In this document: positions 12,702-22,052 of the stretch, in pieces
Position numbering within the stretch: the first letter of the stretch is position 1
Layout of the letters: each line of letters opens with the position of its first letter
Origin: Prevotella sp.
GTDB taxonomy: Bacteria; Bacteroidota; Bacteroidia; Bacteroidales; Bacteroidaceae
DNA: 32,224 nt
Assembly: GCA_024681875.1 (NCBI GenBank)
Contig: JAILAA010000069.1
Location: 1-32,224, forward strand
Direction of reading: 5' to 3'
Made by a program: the position numbers and the translations under genes
The notes under the pieces: generated by a model
Seen by the model: only the letters and a program-made list of their open reading frames with translations
Told to the model about the DNA's origin: nothing
Databases searched by the model: none

Positions 12702-13679
12702 TTAGATACTCAACTCGTCGAGCACCTTGATGAGTTTCTTGTCAAATGGTTTGTCAGTGCGAATGCACTCTGAGAAGGGAACGTAGACCACCTCGTTGTT
12801 GCGGACGCCCACCATCACGTTGCGCTGCCCCTGCTTGATGGCCTCGATGGCACCGACGCCAGTGCGGCTGGCCAGGATGCGATCGTGGGCAGAAGGTGTG
12901 CCGCCACGCTGCAAGTGACCGAGGATGGACACGCGCACGTCGAACTCGGGGAATTCTTTCTTCACACGGTCGGCATAATAGAGGGCACCACACTTGGGAC
13001 TCTCCGAGACGATGACAATGCACGACTTCTTAGACTTGCGGATGCCACGTCCCATAAACTGTGCCAACTGGTCTTCTTCCATCATCTCCTCAGGAATAAT
13101 AGCAGCCTCGGCACCACAGGCAATGGCACAGTTCTGCGCTAAGAAGCCAGCATCACGGCCCATCACCTCGACGAAGAAGATGCGCTCGTGCGAGTTGGCC
13201 GTGTCGCGGATGCGGTCTACGCACTCCATGATGGTGTTCATCGTGGTGTCGTAGCCGATGGTAGAATCGGTGCCGTAGAGGTCGTTGTCGATAGTGCCGG
13301 GAAGGCCTATGCAGGGGAAGTCGAACTCCATGCCGAAGTTGCGGGCGCCGGTCAGCGAGCCGTTGCCTCCGATAACGACGAGGGCGTCAATCTCCTCGCG
13401 CTGGCAAGTCTCGTAGGCCTTCTGCATCCCTTCAGGCGTCATAAACTCTTTTGAGCGGGCTGTCTTCAAGATGGTGCCGCCGCGGGTGATAATACCCGAC
13501 ACGTTCTCGGTGGTGAAAGACTTCACTTCACCTTTGATGAGCCCGTCATAGCCACGATAGATGCCCTTGATGTTGAAACCGTTGTAGATGCCTGCGCGCG
13601 TCACGGCACGAATGGCTGCGTTCATACCTGGGGCGTCGCCGCCCGATGTCAAAACACCGATAGTCTTAATTTTGCTCAT
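12702..13679 (-). CDS. pfkA: 6-phosphofructokinase
   Basis: This 325-residue cytoplasmic enzyme phosphorylates fructose 6-phosphate to the 1,6-bisphosphate in glycolysis. Conserved segments are [19 protein letters not shown] (8-26), GGNGS (104-108), [20 protein letters not shown] and [16 protein letters not shown]. Gly at 107 in GGNGS fits the ATP-dependent rather than the pyrophosphate-dependent type. The residue before it is Asn106, where E. coli PfkA has the magnesium-binding Asp103; this variant may be normal for one Bacteroidales paralogue group. Length is as expected. It lies between a PAP2 phosphatase gene (23 nt upstream) and the GH89 gene (12 nt downstream), so sugar release and glycolysis may be co-transcribed. 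Bacteroidales often have several pfk genes, so the number in the symbol is uncertain. Confidence 0.93.
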   Translation of the reverse strand: MSKIKTIGVLTSGGDAPGMNAAIRAVTRAGIYNGFNIKGIYRGYDGLIKGEVKSFTTENVSGIITRGGTILKTARSKEFMTPEGMQKAYETCQREEIDALVVIGGNGSLTGARNFGMEFDFPCIGLPGTIDNDLYGTDSTIGYDTTMNTIMECVDRIRDTANSHERIFFVEVMGRDAGFLAQNCAIACGAEAAIIPEEMMEEDQLAQFMGRGIRKSKKSCIVIVSESPKCGALYYADRVKKEFPEFDVRVSILGHLQRGGTPSAHDRILASRTGVGAIEAIKQGQRNVMVGVRNNEVVYVPFSECIRTDKPFDKKLIKVLDELSI

Positions 13680-13702
13680 AGTCGTAATATTTTGTTTTTT
13701 GA

Positions 13703-14260
13703 TTAAAAAGTCACTGCTACATCTAACGTATTCCCGCCAAAGCCGATCATCACCTGGTCATTCTTGCTCTTGAAGACTTTCCTTGAGAGCCACCATGTTG
13801 CTTCGGTCGCGGCGAATCCCAATCCTGCTCCTGCAACGACGTCATGCCAGTAATGGCGGTCACTGAGGACTCTGTCTACACCTACGATTGTAGCAATGCC
13901 GTAGCCTGCTACAGGTATCCAGGGAGAGACCTTCCCATATTCCTTGAGCAATAACGTAGCACCGGAAAAAGCGATACATGTGTGCCCTGAGGGGAACGAC
14001 TTCCGGTCTGACTTGTCCGGTCTCGTCTCATTGATACTATTCTTCAACATATAGGCCGTACCTGCGGATACAACCCACGATGCCGCTGTCGTCACAGTCA
14101 TTTTCGCCCAATCATCTCTCGACTCGACTCCAAACGCCTTTAGTGCAAATACCGATGCGTAAGGCGTATATTCCAGAATGAAATCTGTTCCGTTTGAGTG
14201 CTTATGCTGGGCATGTGCCTGTAAGCATAGTCCCAACAGAATAACGAGCCACTTTTTCAC
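13703..14260 (-). CDS. PAP2-superfamily phosphatase, exported
   Basis: This 185-residue protein has a signal peptide ([17 protein letters not shown], cut before Gln18) and the full three-part acid phosphatase motif: K73-x6-R80-P81, PSGH (90-93) and R130-x5-H136-x3-D140. His93 and His136 are the expected catalytic histidines. One or two hydrophobic stretches (about 55-72 and 115-128, 142-157) suggest membrane association. Relatives dephosphorylate lipid phosphates such as phosphatidic acid, undecaprenyl pyrophosphate or lipid A; which one is unknown here. It is the first gene of the apparent operon PAP2-pfkA-GH89-GH2, with a -7 box about 30 bp upstream of its start. Confidence 0.87.
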   Translation of the reverse strand: MKKWLVILLGLCLQAHAQHKHSNGTDFILEYTPYASVFALKAFGVESRDDWAKMTVTTAASWVVSAGTAYMLKNSINETRPDKSDRKSFPSGHTCIAFSGATLLLKEYGKVSPWIPVAGYGIATIVGVDRVLSDRHYWHDVVAGAGLGFAATEATWWLSRKVFKSKNDQVMIGFGGNTLDVAVTF

Positions 14261-14290
14261 TCTTCACCATATTTTTATCTACTCTGGCTG

Positions 14291-14298
14291 CAAAGATA
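14291..14298 (-). promoter_or_regulatory. -7 box for the PAP2-pfkA-GH89-GH2 operon
   Basis: The minus strand reads TATCTTTG, a full TAnnTTTG match, 30 bp upstream of the PAP2 ATG at 14260. No TTTG is visible about 20 bp further upstream, so the -33 element is weak or degenerate. Confidence 0.5.
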
Positions 14299-14380
14299 GT
14301 AAAAAAAACAATAACAGCCATCTAATGTCCACTTTTTTTTCCGAAGTATATGTCAATCATGAAGAGAAGTTCTTTTTTCT

Positions 14381-14411
14381 TTTGCGCTTTGCTCACTTAT
14401 TTATACCTTTG
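14381..14411 (+). promoter_or_regulatory. Promoter of the EamA transporter gene
   Basis: TTTG (14381-14384), a 19-bp spacer and TACCTTTG (14404-14411) match the Bacteroidetes consensus at both boxes. The gene starts at 14460, leaving a leader of about 40 nt. The promoter is divergent from that of the PAP2 operon. Confidence 0.7.
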
Positions 14412-14459
14412 CAGCAGTTTTTCGATGAAACGAAAACAAATTGAACCATGTGACACGCA

Positions 14460-15395
14460 ATGAGATACTTAGGCGAAATCATTTCCCTGGGCGTGGCCTT
14501 TTCATGGACCATCGCAGCGCTGGCCAGCGAGATAGGCAGCAAGCGGCTGGGCGTCATCGTGATGAATGTTTGGCGTATGGGCGTAACGCTGCTGCTGTCT
14601 GGCGTACTGCTGTGGCTGACGCTGGGCGTTCCCTGGCCAGCCTATGCCGGCACGTCGACGTGGGGCTGGTTGCTACTGTCGGGCTTAGTGGGCTATTTCT
14701 TCGGCGACTGGTGTTTGTTCAATAGCTACCTGACCATCGGTTCTCGCATGGGGCAGTTGCTGATGACGCTCGCCCCTTTGTTCTCGGCCGTCTCTGCCTG
14801 GGTGATGATAGGCCAGACGCTGGCGTGGTCATCGCTGATAGCCATGGCGGTAACGCTCATGGGCATCGCCATCTCTGTTCTCGGACGCGGCACTGCCGGG
14901 CATCACGTCTCTGTAAACATGCCGCTGAAGGGCCTGCTCTTCGGTATCGGTGCAGCATTGGGACAAGGCTTGGGCCTGGTGTTGAGCAAGGTGGGGCTCG
15001 ACCACTACGAAGCCGACATTCTCTCCGTACAGTCATCATTGCCGTCTGTCCTGCCCTTCGCATCAAACATGATACGCTGCGTGGCAGGCATGTTATGTTT
15101 CTCCATGTGGCTCATCCTGAGCGGCCACGCCACCAGGATACGTGAAAGTCTGAACGAGCGCCGCGGTCTTCTGGCGATGATCATCGCCGTCTTCAGCGGC
15201 CCATTCATTGGTGTAGGTTTTTCTCTGATGGCCGTACAGCACACTGCTGCCGGCATCGCCAGCACATTGATGTCTACCACGCCCATTATCATTCTTCTGC
15301 CGTCGAAATGGCTCTTCCACCAGCCAATTACGCTGCGTACTGTCATCGGAGCCCTCATTTCTGTGGTGGGTGTTTCTCTTTTCTTCCTGCTGTAG
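14460..15395 (+). CDS. EamA/DMT-family inner-membrane transporter
   Basis: This 311-residue protein has about ten hydrophobic segments arranged as two similar five-helix halves, the drug/metabolite transporter (EamA) layout. The first half starts at GEIISLGVAFSWTIAALASE and the second at LKGLLFGIGAALGQGLGLVLSK. Family members export amino acids, sugars, nucleotides or other small metabolites, and the substrate cannot be told from sequence. It has its own two-box promoter and about 78 nt before dxs, which also has a promoter, so it is probably transcribed alone. Confidence 0.85.
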   Translation: MRYLGEIISLGVAFSWTIAALASEIGSKRLGVIVMNVWRMGVTLLLSGVLLWLTLGVPWPAYAGTSTWGWLLLSGLVGYFFGDWCLFNSYLTIGSRMGQLLMTLAPLFSAVSAWVMIGQTLAWSSLIAMAVTLMGIAISVLGRGTAGHHVSVNMPLKGLLFGIGAALGQGLGLVLSKVGLDHYEADILSVQSSLPSVLPFASNMIRCVAGMLCFSMWLILSGHATRIRESLNERRGLLAMIIAVFSGPFIGVGFSLMAVQHTAAGIASTLMSTTPIIILLPSKWLFHQPITLRTVIGALISVVGVSLFFLL

Positions 15396-15432
15396 CAATT
15401 GCCTTTCTTTGAAAAGAAAAATCCCGTTTTCC

Positions 15433-15463
15433 TTTGCTCTTTGCTTGCTAATTAGTATCTTTG
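15433..15463 (+). promoter_or_regulatory. Promoter of the dxs block
   Basis: TTTG (15433-15436), a 19-bp spacer and TATCTTTG (15456-15463) match both consensus boxes. The first in-frame start of dxs, GTG at 15474, is only 10 nt beyond the -7 box, which affects start choice. It is the only clear promoter found for the run of genes that follows. Confidence 0.7.
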
Positions 15464-15473
15464 CAGGCGAAAA

Positions 15474-17360
15474 GTGAAAAATCTAATTGTGGAAACAAAG
15501 AAAATAGAGATACTCAACCATATTGATTACCCCGACCAGCTACGCCAGTTGCCCGTTGATCAACTGCCGCAGGTGTGCGATGAGCTGAGGCAGACCATCG
15601 TGCAGGAGTTGTCGGTCAACCCCGGCCATCTGGCATCAAGCCTCGGCGTGGTGGAGCTGACCGTAGCATTGCACTATGTGTTCAACACGCCCGAAGACCG
15701 CATCGTGTGGGACGTGGGGCATCAGGCCTACGGGCACAAGATTCTTACGGGTCGTCGCGAGCTGTTCCACACTAACCGTATGCTGCATGGTCTCCGTCCC
15801 TTCCCCTCGCCCGTAGAGAGCGAGTACGACGCGTTCATCTGCGGACATGCCTCAAACAGCATCTCGGCCGCACTGGGCATGGCTATAGCCGATAAAAAGA
15901 GAAAGGTAGTCGCCGTCATCGGCGACGGTGCCATGAGCGGTGGCCTGGCCTTCGAGGGACTGAACAACGTGTCGTCAAGCCCCAACGACATGCTCATCAT
16001 CCTGAACGACAACAATATGAGCATCGACCGTTCAGTGGGCGGCATGAAGCAATACCTCTTGGGGCTGAACACCAACGAGACGTACAATAGACTGCGCTTC
16101 AAGACGGCCCGTTTCCTCCAGCGTCACGGCATGTTGCACGACGACCGCCGCAATGGACTTATCCGCCTTGGCAACGCCCTGAAGAGCGCCATCTCGCATC
16201 AGCAGAACATTTTCGATGGTATGAACATCCGCTACTTCGGGCCCTTCGACGGCCACAACGTGAAGGAGCTGGTGCGCATCCTCCGACAGATAAAAGACAT
16301 GCACGGCCCCAAGCTGCTGCACCTCCACACGAAAAAAGGTCACGGCTATGCCCCATCGGAGCACTACACGCCAGTATGGCACGCCCCCGGCAAGTTCGAC
16401 CCTGAGACGGGCAAGCTCATCAAGAGCGAGACGGGCGACAAGAAGCCGAAATACCAAGAGGTGTTCGGCAAGACGCTTTTGGAGCTGGCAGAACAGAACC
16501 CGCGCATCGTGGGTGTCACGCCTGCCATGCCCACAGGCTGTTCCATGAACATCATGATGGAGAAGATGCCAGACCGCACCTTCGACGTAGGCATTGCCGA
16601 GGGTCATGCCGTCACTTTCTCCGCCGGCATGGCGAAGGAGGGATTGATACCGTTCTGCAACATCTACAGCGCCTTTGCCCAGCGTGCCTACGACAACATC
16701 ATCCATGATGTAGCCATCCTACGGCTGAACGTTGTGCTTTGCCTTGACCGTGCCGGTCTGGTAGGCAAAGACGGCCCCACGCATCATGGCGCCTTTGACC
16801 TGGCCTACCTGCGTCCCATCCCCAACCTGACCATTGCCTCGCCTATGAACGAGCACGAGCTGCGCCGACTGATGTACACAGCCCAGCAAGAGAACATGGG
16901 GCCCTTCGTCATACGCTATCCCCGCGACCGCGGTGTCCTCGACGACTGGCATTGCCCGCTCGAAGCCATTCCTGTTGGCAAGGGTCGCAAGCTGCGCGAC
17001 GGTAGCAACGTGGCCGTCCTCACCATCGGGCCGATAGGCAATGATGTGGAGGAGCTGTTAAAAGTTGAGAGCTTAACAATAGCCCATTACGACATGCGTT
17101 TCCTCAAGCCCCTCGACGAAGACATCTTGCACGAGGTGGGCCAGAAATTCAGCCGCATCGTTACTATCGAGGACGGTGTGCGCAACGGCGGTCTTGGCAG
17201 TGCCGTGATGGAGTGGATGAGCGACCACGGCTATACCCCTCACATCACCCGTCTTGGCCTGCCCGACAGCTTCGTGGAACATGGCGAAATCAGCGAGCTG
17301 CGCCAGATTGTAGGCTTAGACAAAGAAAGCATTAAACAATGCATCATGCATCATACTTAA
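15474..17360 (+). CDS. dxs: 1-deoxy-D-xylulose-5-phosphate synthase
   Basis: This 628-residue, thiamine-diphosphate-dependent enzyme condenses pyruvate and glyceraldehyde 3-phosphate, the first step of the MEP isoprenoid pathway. The cofactor motif is GDGAMSGG (150-157) with NDNNMSI downstream; E376 in [11 protein letters not shown] is the catalytic Glu of the pyrimidine-binding domain; [15 protein letters not shown] marks the conserved transketolase-like core. The start is uncertain. GTG at 15474 would give an almost leaderless mRNA, while GTG at 15489 (codon 6) leaves about 20 nt of leader and a 623-residue protein. Homologues have short N-termini, so either is possible. The last codons (C-I-M-H-H-T) arise from a GCATCAT direct repeat that merges into an intergenic repeat. 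Codons around 17057-17080 hold GTTAA...TTAAC, possibly another repeat remnant. Confidence 0.95.
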   Translation: MKNLIVETKKIEILNHIDYPDQLRQLPVDQLPQVCDELRQTIVQELSVNPGHLASSLGVVELTVALHYVFNTPEDRIVWDVGHQAYGHKILTGRRELFHTNRMLHGLRPFPSPVESEYDAFICGHASNSISAALGMAIADKKRKVVAVIGDGAMSGGLAFEGLNNVSSSPNDMLIILNDNNMSIDRSVGGMKQYLLGLNTNETYNRLRFKTARFLQRHGMLHDDRRNGLIRLGNALKSAISHQQNIFDGMNIRYFGPFDGHNVKELVRILRQIKDMHGPKLLHLHTKKGHGYAPSEHYTPVWHAPGKFDPETGKLIKSETGDKKPKYQEVFGKTLLELAEQNPRIVGVTPAMPTGCSMNIMMEKMPDRTFDVGIAEGHAVTFSAGMAKEGLIPFCNIYSAFAQRAYDNIIHDVAILRLNVVLCLDRAGLVGKDGPTHHGAFDLAYLRPIPNLTIASPMNEHELRRLMYTAQQENMGPFVIRYPRDRGVLDDWHCPLEAIPVGKGRKLRDGSNVAVLTIGPIGNDVEELLKVESLTIAHYDMRFLKPLDEDILHEVGQKFSRIVTIEDGVRNGGLGSAVMEWMSDHGYTPHITRLGLPDSFVEHGEISELRQIVGLDKESIKQCIMHHT

Positions 17361-17410
17361 TGCTTAATTAACTACGCATGATTTACCGTTCATTATGAAT
17401 TAAGCATTAA
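17357..17410. repeat. Inverted repeat between dxs and trkA
   Basis: TTAATGCTTAATT (17357-17369) and AATTAAGCATTAA (17398-17410) are perfect 13-bp inverted arms around 28 nt. The left arm overlaps the dxs stop codon and the right arm ends 1 nt before the trkA ATG. In RNA it could fold into a weak A/U-rich stem affecting trkA translation. No promoter box is seen in the gap. Confidence 0.75.
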
Positions 17411-17411
17411 A

Positions 17412-18773
17412 ATGAAGATTGTCATTGCAGGCGCAGGAGCCGTAGGCACACACTTGTCGAAGCTCCTGTCAACAGAGAACCACGACTGTGTACTCATCGA
17501 TGACGACGAGGAGCGTCTGGGAGGTGTCGACTCCAACTACGACATCATGGCCGTATGCGCCTCGCCGACGAGCATCAAAACGCTGAAGGATGCCGGCACA
17601 GGCTCAGCCGACCTTTTCGTGGGCGTTACCCGCTATGAGAGCCGCAACATCACCGCCTGCATGATGGCCCACGCCCTGGGAGCAAAGAAGACGGTGGCCC
17701 GCATCGACAACTACGAATACTTGATGCCGCAGAATCTGGAGATGTTCCAGCATGTGGGCGTCGATTCGCTGGTTTATCCCGAGGTACTGGCCGCCACTGA
17801 CATCATCAACGGTCTGAAGCTATCGTGGGTACGCCAGCGCTGGGACGTTCACGACGGCGCTCTCGTGCTTTTAGGCATCAAACTGCGCGACAACTGTCAA
17901 ATACTGGACAAGCCCATTAAGGACCTCTGCGGACCCGACGACCCCTACCACATCGTGGCACTGAAGCGTGGCGGCGAGACAATCATCCCTGGCGGCCTCG
18001 ACATGTTGAAGAGCGGCGACCTGGCCTACTTTATGACTACAGGCGAATATATCCCGCACATCAAGCGCATCGTGGGCAAGGGAGAATACGAGGACGTACG
18101 CAACGTCATCATCATGGGCGGTGGCAAGACGTCGGTCAGGGCTGCCCTTACACTGCCTGAGAACATGCACGCCAAAATCATCGAGAGCTCGCTGGAGCGT
18201 TGTGAGCGTCTGAATCAGCTCATCGAAAAGCCTAACGTGATGATTATCCACGGCGACGGACGCGACCTCGGTCTGCTGCGCGAAGAGGGCATCAAAAATA
18301 CGCAAGCCTTCGTGTCGCTTACAGGCAATGCCGAGACCAACATCCTGGCCTGCCTCACGGCGAAGAAGCTGGGTGTGCGCAAAACCATCGCCATGGTGGA
18401 GAATCTTGACTACGTATCCATGGCCGAAGGGCTCGACATTGGTACCATCATCAACAAGAAGACGGTGGCCGCCAGCCATATCTTCCAGATGATGATGAAA
18501 GCCGATGTTCGCAATATGAAGTCGCTGATGATGGCAGACGCCGAGGTAGCGGAGTTTGTAGCTGCTGAAGGCTCTCGCGTGACGAAGAATCCTGTAAAAT
18601 CACTCGGTCTGCCGTCGGGCATCGCCATCGGCGGCTTGGTACGTGGCAAGCAGGGCATCCTCGTCAATGGCAACACACAGATTCAGGCCGGCGACAGCGT
18701 CATGGTCTTCTGCCAGCGTCATACGATGGAGAAAGCCGAAAAGTTTTTCAAGAAAAGCATCCTGCCCTGGTAA
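17412..18773 (+). CDS. trkA: Trk potassium-uptake regulatory subunit TrkA
   Basis: This 453-residue cytoplasmic protein gates the TrkH/TrkG potassium channel through NAD(H)/nucleotide binding. It has the duplicated family layout: first Rossmann fold with GAGAVG (7-12) and an acidic strand end (DDDEE near 32-36), first RCK_C domain (about 140-225), second Rossmann fold starting VIIMGGGKTS (about 234), and second RCK_C domain (about 370-453). Length is normal. In Bacteroides, as I recall, trkH follows trkA; here hflX follows after 6 nt and no trkH is in the window. It lies 51 nt after dxs and probably shares its transcript. Confidence 0.93.
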   Translation: MKIVIAGAGAVGTHLSKLLSTENHDCVLIDDDEERLGGVDSNYDIMAVCASPTSIKTLKDAGTGSADLFVGVTRYESRNITACMMAHALGAKKTVARIDNYEYLMPQNLEMFQHVGVDSLVYPEVLAATDIINGLKLSWVRQRWDVHDGALVLLGIKLRDNCQILDKPIKDLCGPDDPYHIVALKRGGETIIPGGLDMLKSGDLAYFMTTGEYIPHIKRIVGKGEYEDVRNVIIMGGGKTSVRAALTLPENMHAKIIESSLERCERLNQLIEKPNVMIIHGDGRDLGLLREEGIKNTQAFVSLTGNAETNILACLTAKKLGVRKTIAMVENLDYVSMAEGLDIGTIINKKTVAASHIFQMMMKADVRNMKSLMMADAEVAEFVAAEGSRVTKNPVKSLGLPSGIAIGGLVRGKQGILVNGNTQIQAGDSVMVFCQRHTMEKAEKFFKKSILPW

Positions 18774-18779
18774 TAACAC

Positions 18780-20078
18780 ATGAAAGAATTTGTCATCTCA
18801 GAAGCAAAGACCGAAACGGCCGTGCTTGTGGCACTCATCACACCACAGCAGGACGAGGCGAAGACGAAGGAATATCTGGACGAGCTGGAGTTTCTGGCCG
18901 AGACTGCAGGTGCACGTACTGTACGTCGCTTTACCCAGCGCGCCAATGGCCCCAGCCAAGTAACCTACGTGGGCAGTGGCAAGCTGCAGGAAATCAGAGC
19001 ATATATTAAGCTGTGCGAAGACCAGCACGACCATTGGGATGGTGAAGGCGAGGAGCCCATACAGGTTGGCATGGTCATCTTTGACGATGAGCTGAGCGCA
19101 AAGCAGCTGCGCAATATTGAGAAAGAACTGGGTGTGAAGATTCTCGACCGTACCTCACTCATCCTTGACATCTTCGCCATGCGGGCACAGACAGCCGAAG
19201 CGAAAGCACAGGTAGAGTTGGCACAACACCGCTATATGCTGCCCCGCCTGCAACGTCTGTGGACGCACTTGGAACGACAGGGCGGCGGCTCTGGCGGCGG
19301 TGGCGGCAAGGGCACCGTGGGACTGCGCGGTCCGGGCGAGACGCAGCTGGAGATGGACCGCCGCATCATCCTTCACCGCATCACCCTACTGAAACAGCGC
19401 TTAGCCGAGATTGACCAGCAGAAGACGACACAGAGGAAAAACCGCGGACGGCTCATCCGTGTGGCCCTCGTAGGCTATACCAACGTAGGCAAGTCGACGC
19501 TGATGAACCTGCTGTCGAAAAGCGACGTCTTTGCCGAGAACAAACTTTTCGCTACCCTGGACACAACGGTGCGCAAGGTAACTATCGAGAACCTGCCATT
19601 CCTCTTGGCTGACACTGTAGGCTTCATCCGTAAGCTGCCCTCAGACCTAGTAGAGTCGTTCAAAAGCACCCTCGACGAGGTACGCGAAGCTGACCTTTTG
19701 GTGCATGTCGTTGATATCTCGCATCCTGATTTCGAGGAACAGATCAAGGTGGTGGAAAAGACGCTGGCCGACCTTGGCTGTGCCGAAACGCCATCGATGA
19801 TTGTCTTCAACAAGATTGACGCCTACCGCTGGACGCCGCAGGACGAAGATGACCTGACAGCGCCCACGAAGGAGAACATTTCCCTTGAAGAATTGAAGCG
19901 CACCTGGATGGCGAAGATACAGTCGCCCGACTTCAAGTCAACTAGCGACTGCATCTTTATTTCTGCCCGTGAGAAAAACAATCTCGACGAACTCCGCACA
20001 TTACTATATAATAAGGTGCGCGAGCTGCATGTGCAGAAATATCCGTATAATGATTTCCTATATCAAATTGAGAATTGA
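18780..20078 (+). CDS. hflX: Ribosome-associated GTPase HflX
   Basis: This 432-residue GTPase acts on 50S subunits and, in characterised bacteria, splits stalled or hibernating 70S ribosomes. The N-terminal HflX domain runs to about residue 225 and includes the glycine-rich loop GGGSGGGGGKG before RGPGETQLE. The GTPase domain follows with P-loop GYTNVGKST (232-240), DTVGF (278-282) and NKID (344-347). Length is typical. It starts 6 nt after trkA and ends 22 nt before the DUF4954 gene, so it lies within the same block. Confidence 0.95.
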   Translation: MKEFVISEAKTETAVLVALITPQQDEAKTKEYLDELEFLAETAGARTVRRFTQRANGPSQVTYVGSGKLQEIRAYIKLCEDQHDHWDGEGEEPIQVGMVIFDDELSAKQLRNIEKELGVKILDRTSLILDIFAMRAQTAEAKAQVELAQHRYMLPRLQRLWTHLERQGGGSGGGGGKGTVGLRGPGETQLEMDRRIILHRITLLKQRLAEIDQQKTTQRKNRGRLIRVALVGYTNVGKSTLMNLLSKSDVFAENKLFATLDTTVRKVTIENLPFLLADTVGFIRKLPSDLVESFKSTLDEVREADLLVHVVDISHPDFEEQIKVVEKTLADLGCAETPSMIVFNKIDAYRWTPQDEDDLTAPTKENISLEELKRTWMAKIQSPDFKSTSDCIFISAREKNNLDELRTLLYNKVRELHVQKYPYNDFLYQIEN

Positions 20079-20100
20079 ATCTAACACAACACATACATTT

Positions 20101-21954
20101 ATGAGAGATTACAGACAACTGACACAAGAAGAGATCCAGATACTGGAACAGAACGTATGCTGGGCAGAAGACTGGAACAGAGTGATGGTAGACAAGGACT
20201 TCCGTCCTTATAATTTCCATCGCGTGATGTTCTACGGCGACATTCGCCTTGGACGATTCGAGAAGAAGATAGAGGTGGCCAAAGGCTTCTTCAAGCACTC
20301 GGGCATCAACGACGCCACGCTGCGCAACGTCACTGTGGGCAACGACTGCCTGATAGAGAAGGTGGGCAACTTCATCAACAACTACACCATCGGCGACGAC
20401 TGCTACATCTCGAACATCTCCACACTGGAGACGCTGGAGGGAGCCAGCTACGGTGCAGGCTCGACCATCAGCGTGCTCAACGAGATGGGCGACGGCAATG
20501 TGACGCTCTTCCGTGAGCTGAACTCTCAGCTGGCCGCCTTCATGGTGAAGCATCATGCCGACAAAGCGCTGATGAACCAGCTGAAGCAGCTCATCGACGA
20601 CGAGGTGCGGCTGTCGACACCTGAACGTGGCATCATCGGCAACCGTGTGAAAATCATCAACACAAAGGACATCACGAATACCGTCATCAAGGGCGACTGC
20701 GAAATCAGCGGCTGTGCACGTCTGAACGAGTGTACCATCCTCAGCAGCGAGGACGCCAGCGTGTTTATCGGAACGGGTGTCATCTGTGAGAACTCCATCA
20801 TCTGCGACGGCTGCTCCATCAACAATAGCGTGAAGATGCAGGACTGCTTCGTGGGCGAGGCCTGCCAGATTACCAACGGCTTCACGGCCGAGGCCAGCCT
20901 CTTCTTCGCCAACTCCTACATGGCCAACGGCGAGGCCTGCGCAGCCTTCTGCGGACCGTTCTCGGCCAGCCACCACAAGTCGAGCCTCTTGATTGGCGGA
21001 CAGTTCTCGTTCTACAATGCCGGTTCGAACACCAACTTCTCCAACCACGCCTACAAGATGGGGCCCCTGCACTATGGCACCCTAGAGCGTGGCACAAAGA
21101 CGGCCTCGGGCAGCTATGTGCTGATGCCCGCCACCATCGGCGCCTTCAGCGTCTGCTTCGGCAAACTGATGCACCACCCCGACACCCGCTGCCTGCCGTT
21201 CTCGTATCTTATTGCCTACGGCGAGACGATGTACCTGTCGCCAGGCCGCAACATCACCACCGTGGGACTCTACCGCGACATCAAGAAATGGCCGAAGCGC
21301 GACAAGCGCTCAAAGCAGTCGAAGAAGTCCATCATCAACTTCGACTGGCTCTCACCCTTTACCGTCGGTGAGATACTGCAGGGCATCAAGATTCTTGAGA
21401 ACCTGCGTGCTGCCAGTGGCGACAACGTCACCACCTACAACTTCCACGAATATGTCATCAACGCCTCCAGCCTTCGCAAAGGCCTGAAATACTACGACAT
21501 TGCCCTGCGCATCTACATGGGTGCCGTGCTGAAACGTGCCACCAAGGAAGGATTCTTCGGAATGCCGAAGTCTGAAATTGGCAAAGGTCCTTGGGCCGAT
21601 CTCAGCGGTCTGTTACTACCTGAGAGCGAGGAGCTGCGCATTATCGACGATATTAAGAACGGCAGCATAGAGAATATCACCCAGGTACTCGACCGCTTCG
21701 AGGACATCAACAACCACTACAGCGACTATCGCTGGGCATGGTCCTATCAGCTCATCCTCGACTACTACCACCTGACCGAGCTCAACGAGCAGGCCTGTGA
21801 GCGCATCCGTGAAGACTATGTGCGAGCCCGCCGCGCCTGGATAGCCGAGATTCGCAAGGACGCTGAGAAAGAGTTCCAGATGGGCGATGTGGAGCAGGAG
21901 GTCTACGACGACTTCCTCGAGAAGCTCGACCACGAGATTGACTATGAGAATTAA
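20101..21954 (+). CDS. DUF4954-family protein with left-handed beta-helix repeats
   Basis: This 617-residue protein is a Bacteroidetes DUF4954 member. No biochemical role is established. Its first two thirds contain many hexapeptide-like repeats with I/V/L every six residues (NVTVGNDCLIEKVGNFINNYTIG and following), the signature of a left-handed beta helix as in sugar-nucleotide acyltransferases and pyrophosphorylases. The last third (from about 430) is helical. No signal peptide is present, so it is cytoplasmic. I chose ATG 20101 because it directly begins the conserved MRDYRQLTQEEI region; the frame stays open upstream to 19969 but that would overlap hflX by 110 nt. The gene lies 22 nt after hflX. 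Confidence 0.85.
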   Translation: MRDYRQLTQEEIQILEQNVCWAEDWNRVMVDKDFRPYNFHRVMFYGDIRLGRFEKKIEVAKGFFKHSGINDATLRNVTVGNDCLIEKVGNFINNYTIGDDCYISNISTLETLEGASYGAGSTISVLNEMGDGNVTLFRELNSQLAAFMVKHHADKALMNQLKQLIDDEVRLSTPERGIIGNRVKIINTKDITNTVIKGDCEISGCARLNECTILSSEDASVFIGTGVICENSIICDGCSINNSVKMQDCFVGEACQITNGFTAEASLFFANSYMANGEACAAFCGPFSASHHKSSLLIGGQFSFYNAGSNTNFSNHAYKMGPLHYGTLERGTKTASGSYVLMPATIGAFSVCFGKLMHHPDTRCLPFSYLIAYGETMYLSPGRNITTVGLYRDIKKWPKRDKRSKQSKKSIINFDWLSPFTVGEILQGIKILENLRAASGDNVTTYNFHEYVINASSLRKGLKYYDIALRIYMGAVLKRATKEGFFGMPKSEIGKGPWADLSGLLLPESEELRIIDDIKNGSIENITQVLDRFEDINNHYSDYRWAWSYQLILDYYHLTELNEQACERIREDYVRARRAWIAEIRKDAEKEFQMGDVEQEVYDDFLEKLDHEIDYEN

Positions 21955-21976
21955 GGAAAAGAGGCCCGCCCCCTGC

Positions 21977-22014
21977 AGACCCACCCCCTGCCCCTCCCTT
22001 GTAGGGAGGGGAGG
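21977..22014 (+). repeat. Palindromic repeat, copy A, upstream of the aminotransferase gene
   Basis: A 38-bp G/C-rich element downstream of the DUF4954 stop. It holds its own hairpin, CCCCTCCCT (21991-21999), loop TGT, AGGGAGGGG (22003-22011), plus a CCCACCCCC tail. It is the reverse complement of copy B (22102-22139) apart from one inserted base and one end difference. Confidence 0.85.
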
Positions 22015-22052
22015 AATTACATAGGATGATGAATTTAAAACTATAATAAAGC

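Noticed and set aside
15404..15419. Hairpin TTTCTT/AAGAAA after the EamA gene as a terminator
   Set aside because: Only six A/T-rich pairs with a 4-nt loop and no U-run; too weak to support.
17057..17080. GTTAA...TTAAC and AAAGTTG-like bases inside dxs as another inserted repeat
   Set aside because: It is short and the encoded segment ([16 protein letters not shown]) looks compact and normal for Dxs; only mentioned as a possible remnant.
19969..20100. Longer N-terminus for the DUF4954 protein
   Set aside because: It would overlap the end of hflX by 110 nt and adds Cys/Ile-rich residues without family signal; the ATG at 20101 starts the conserved part.
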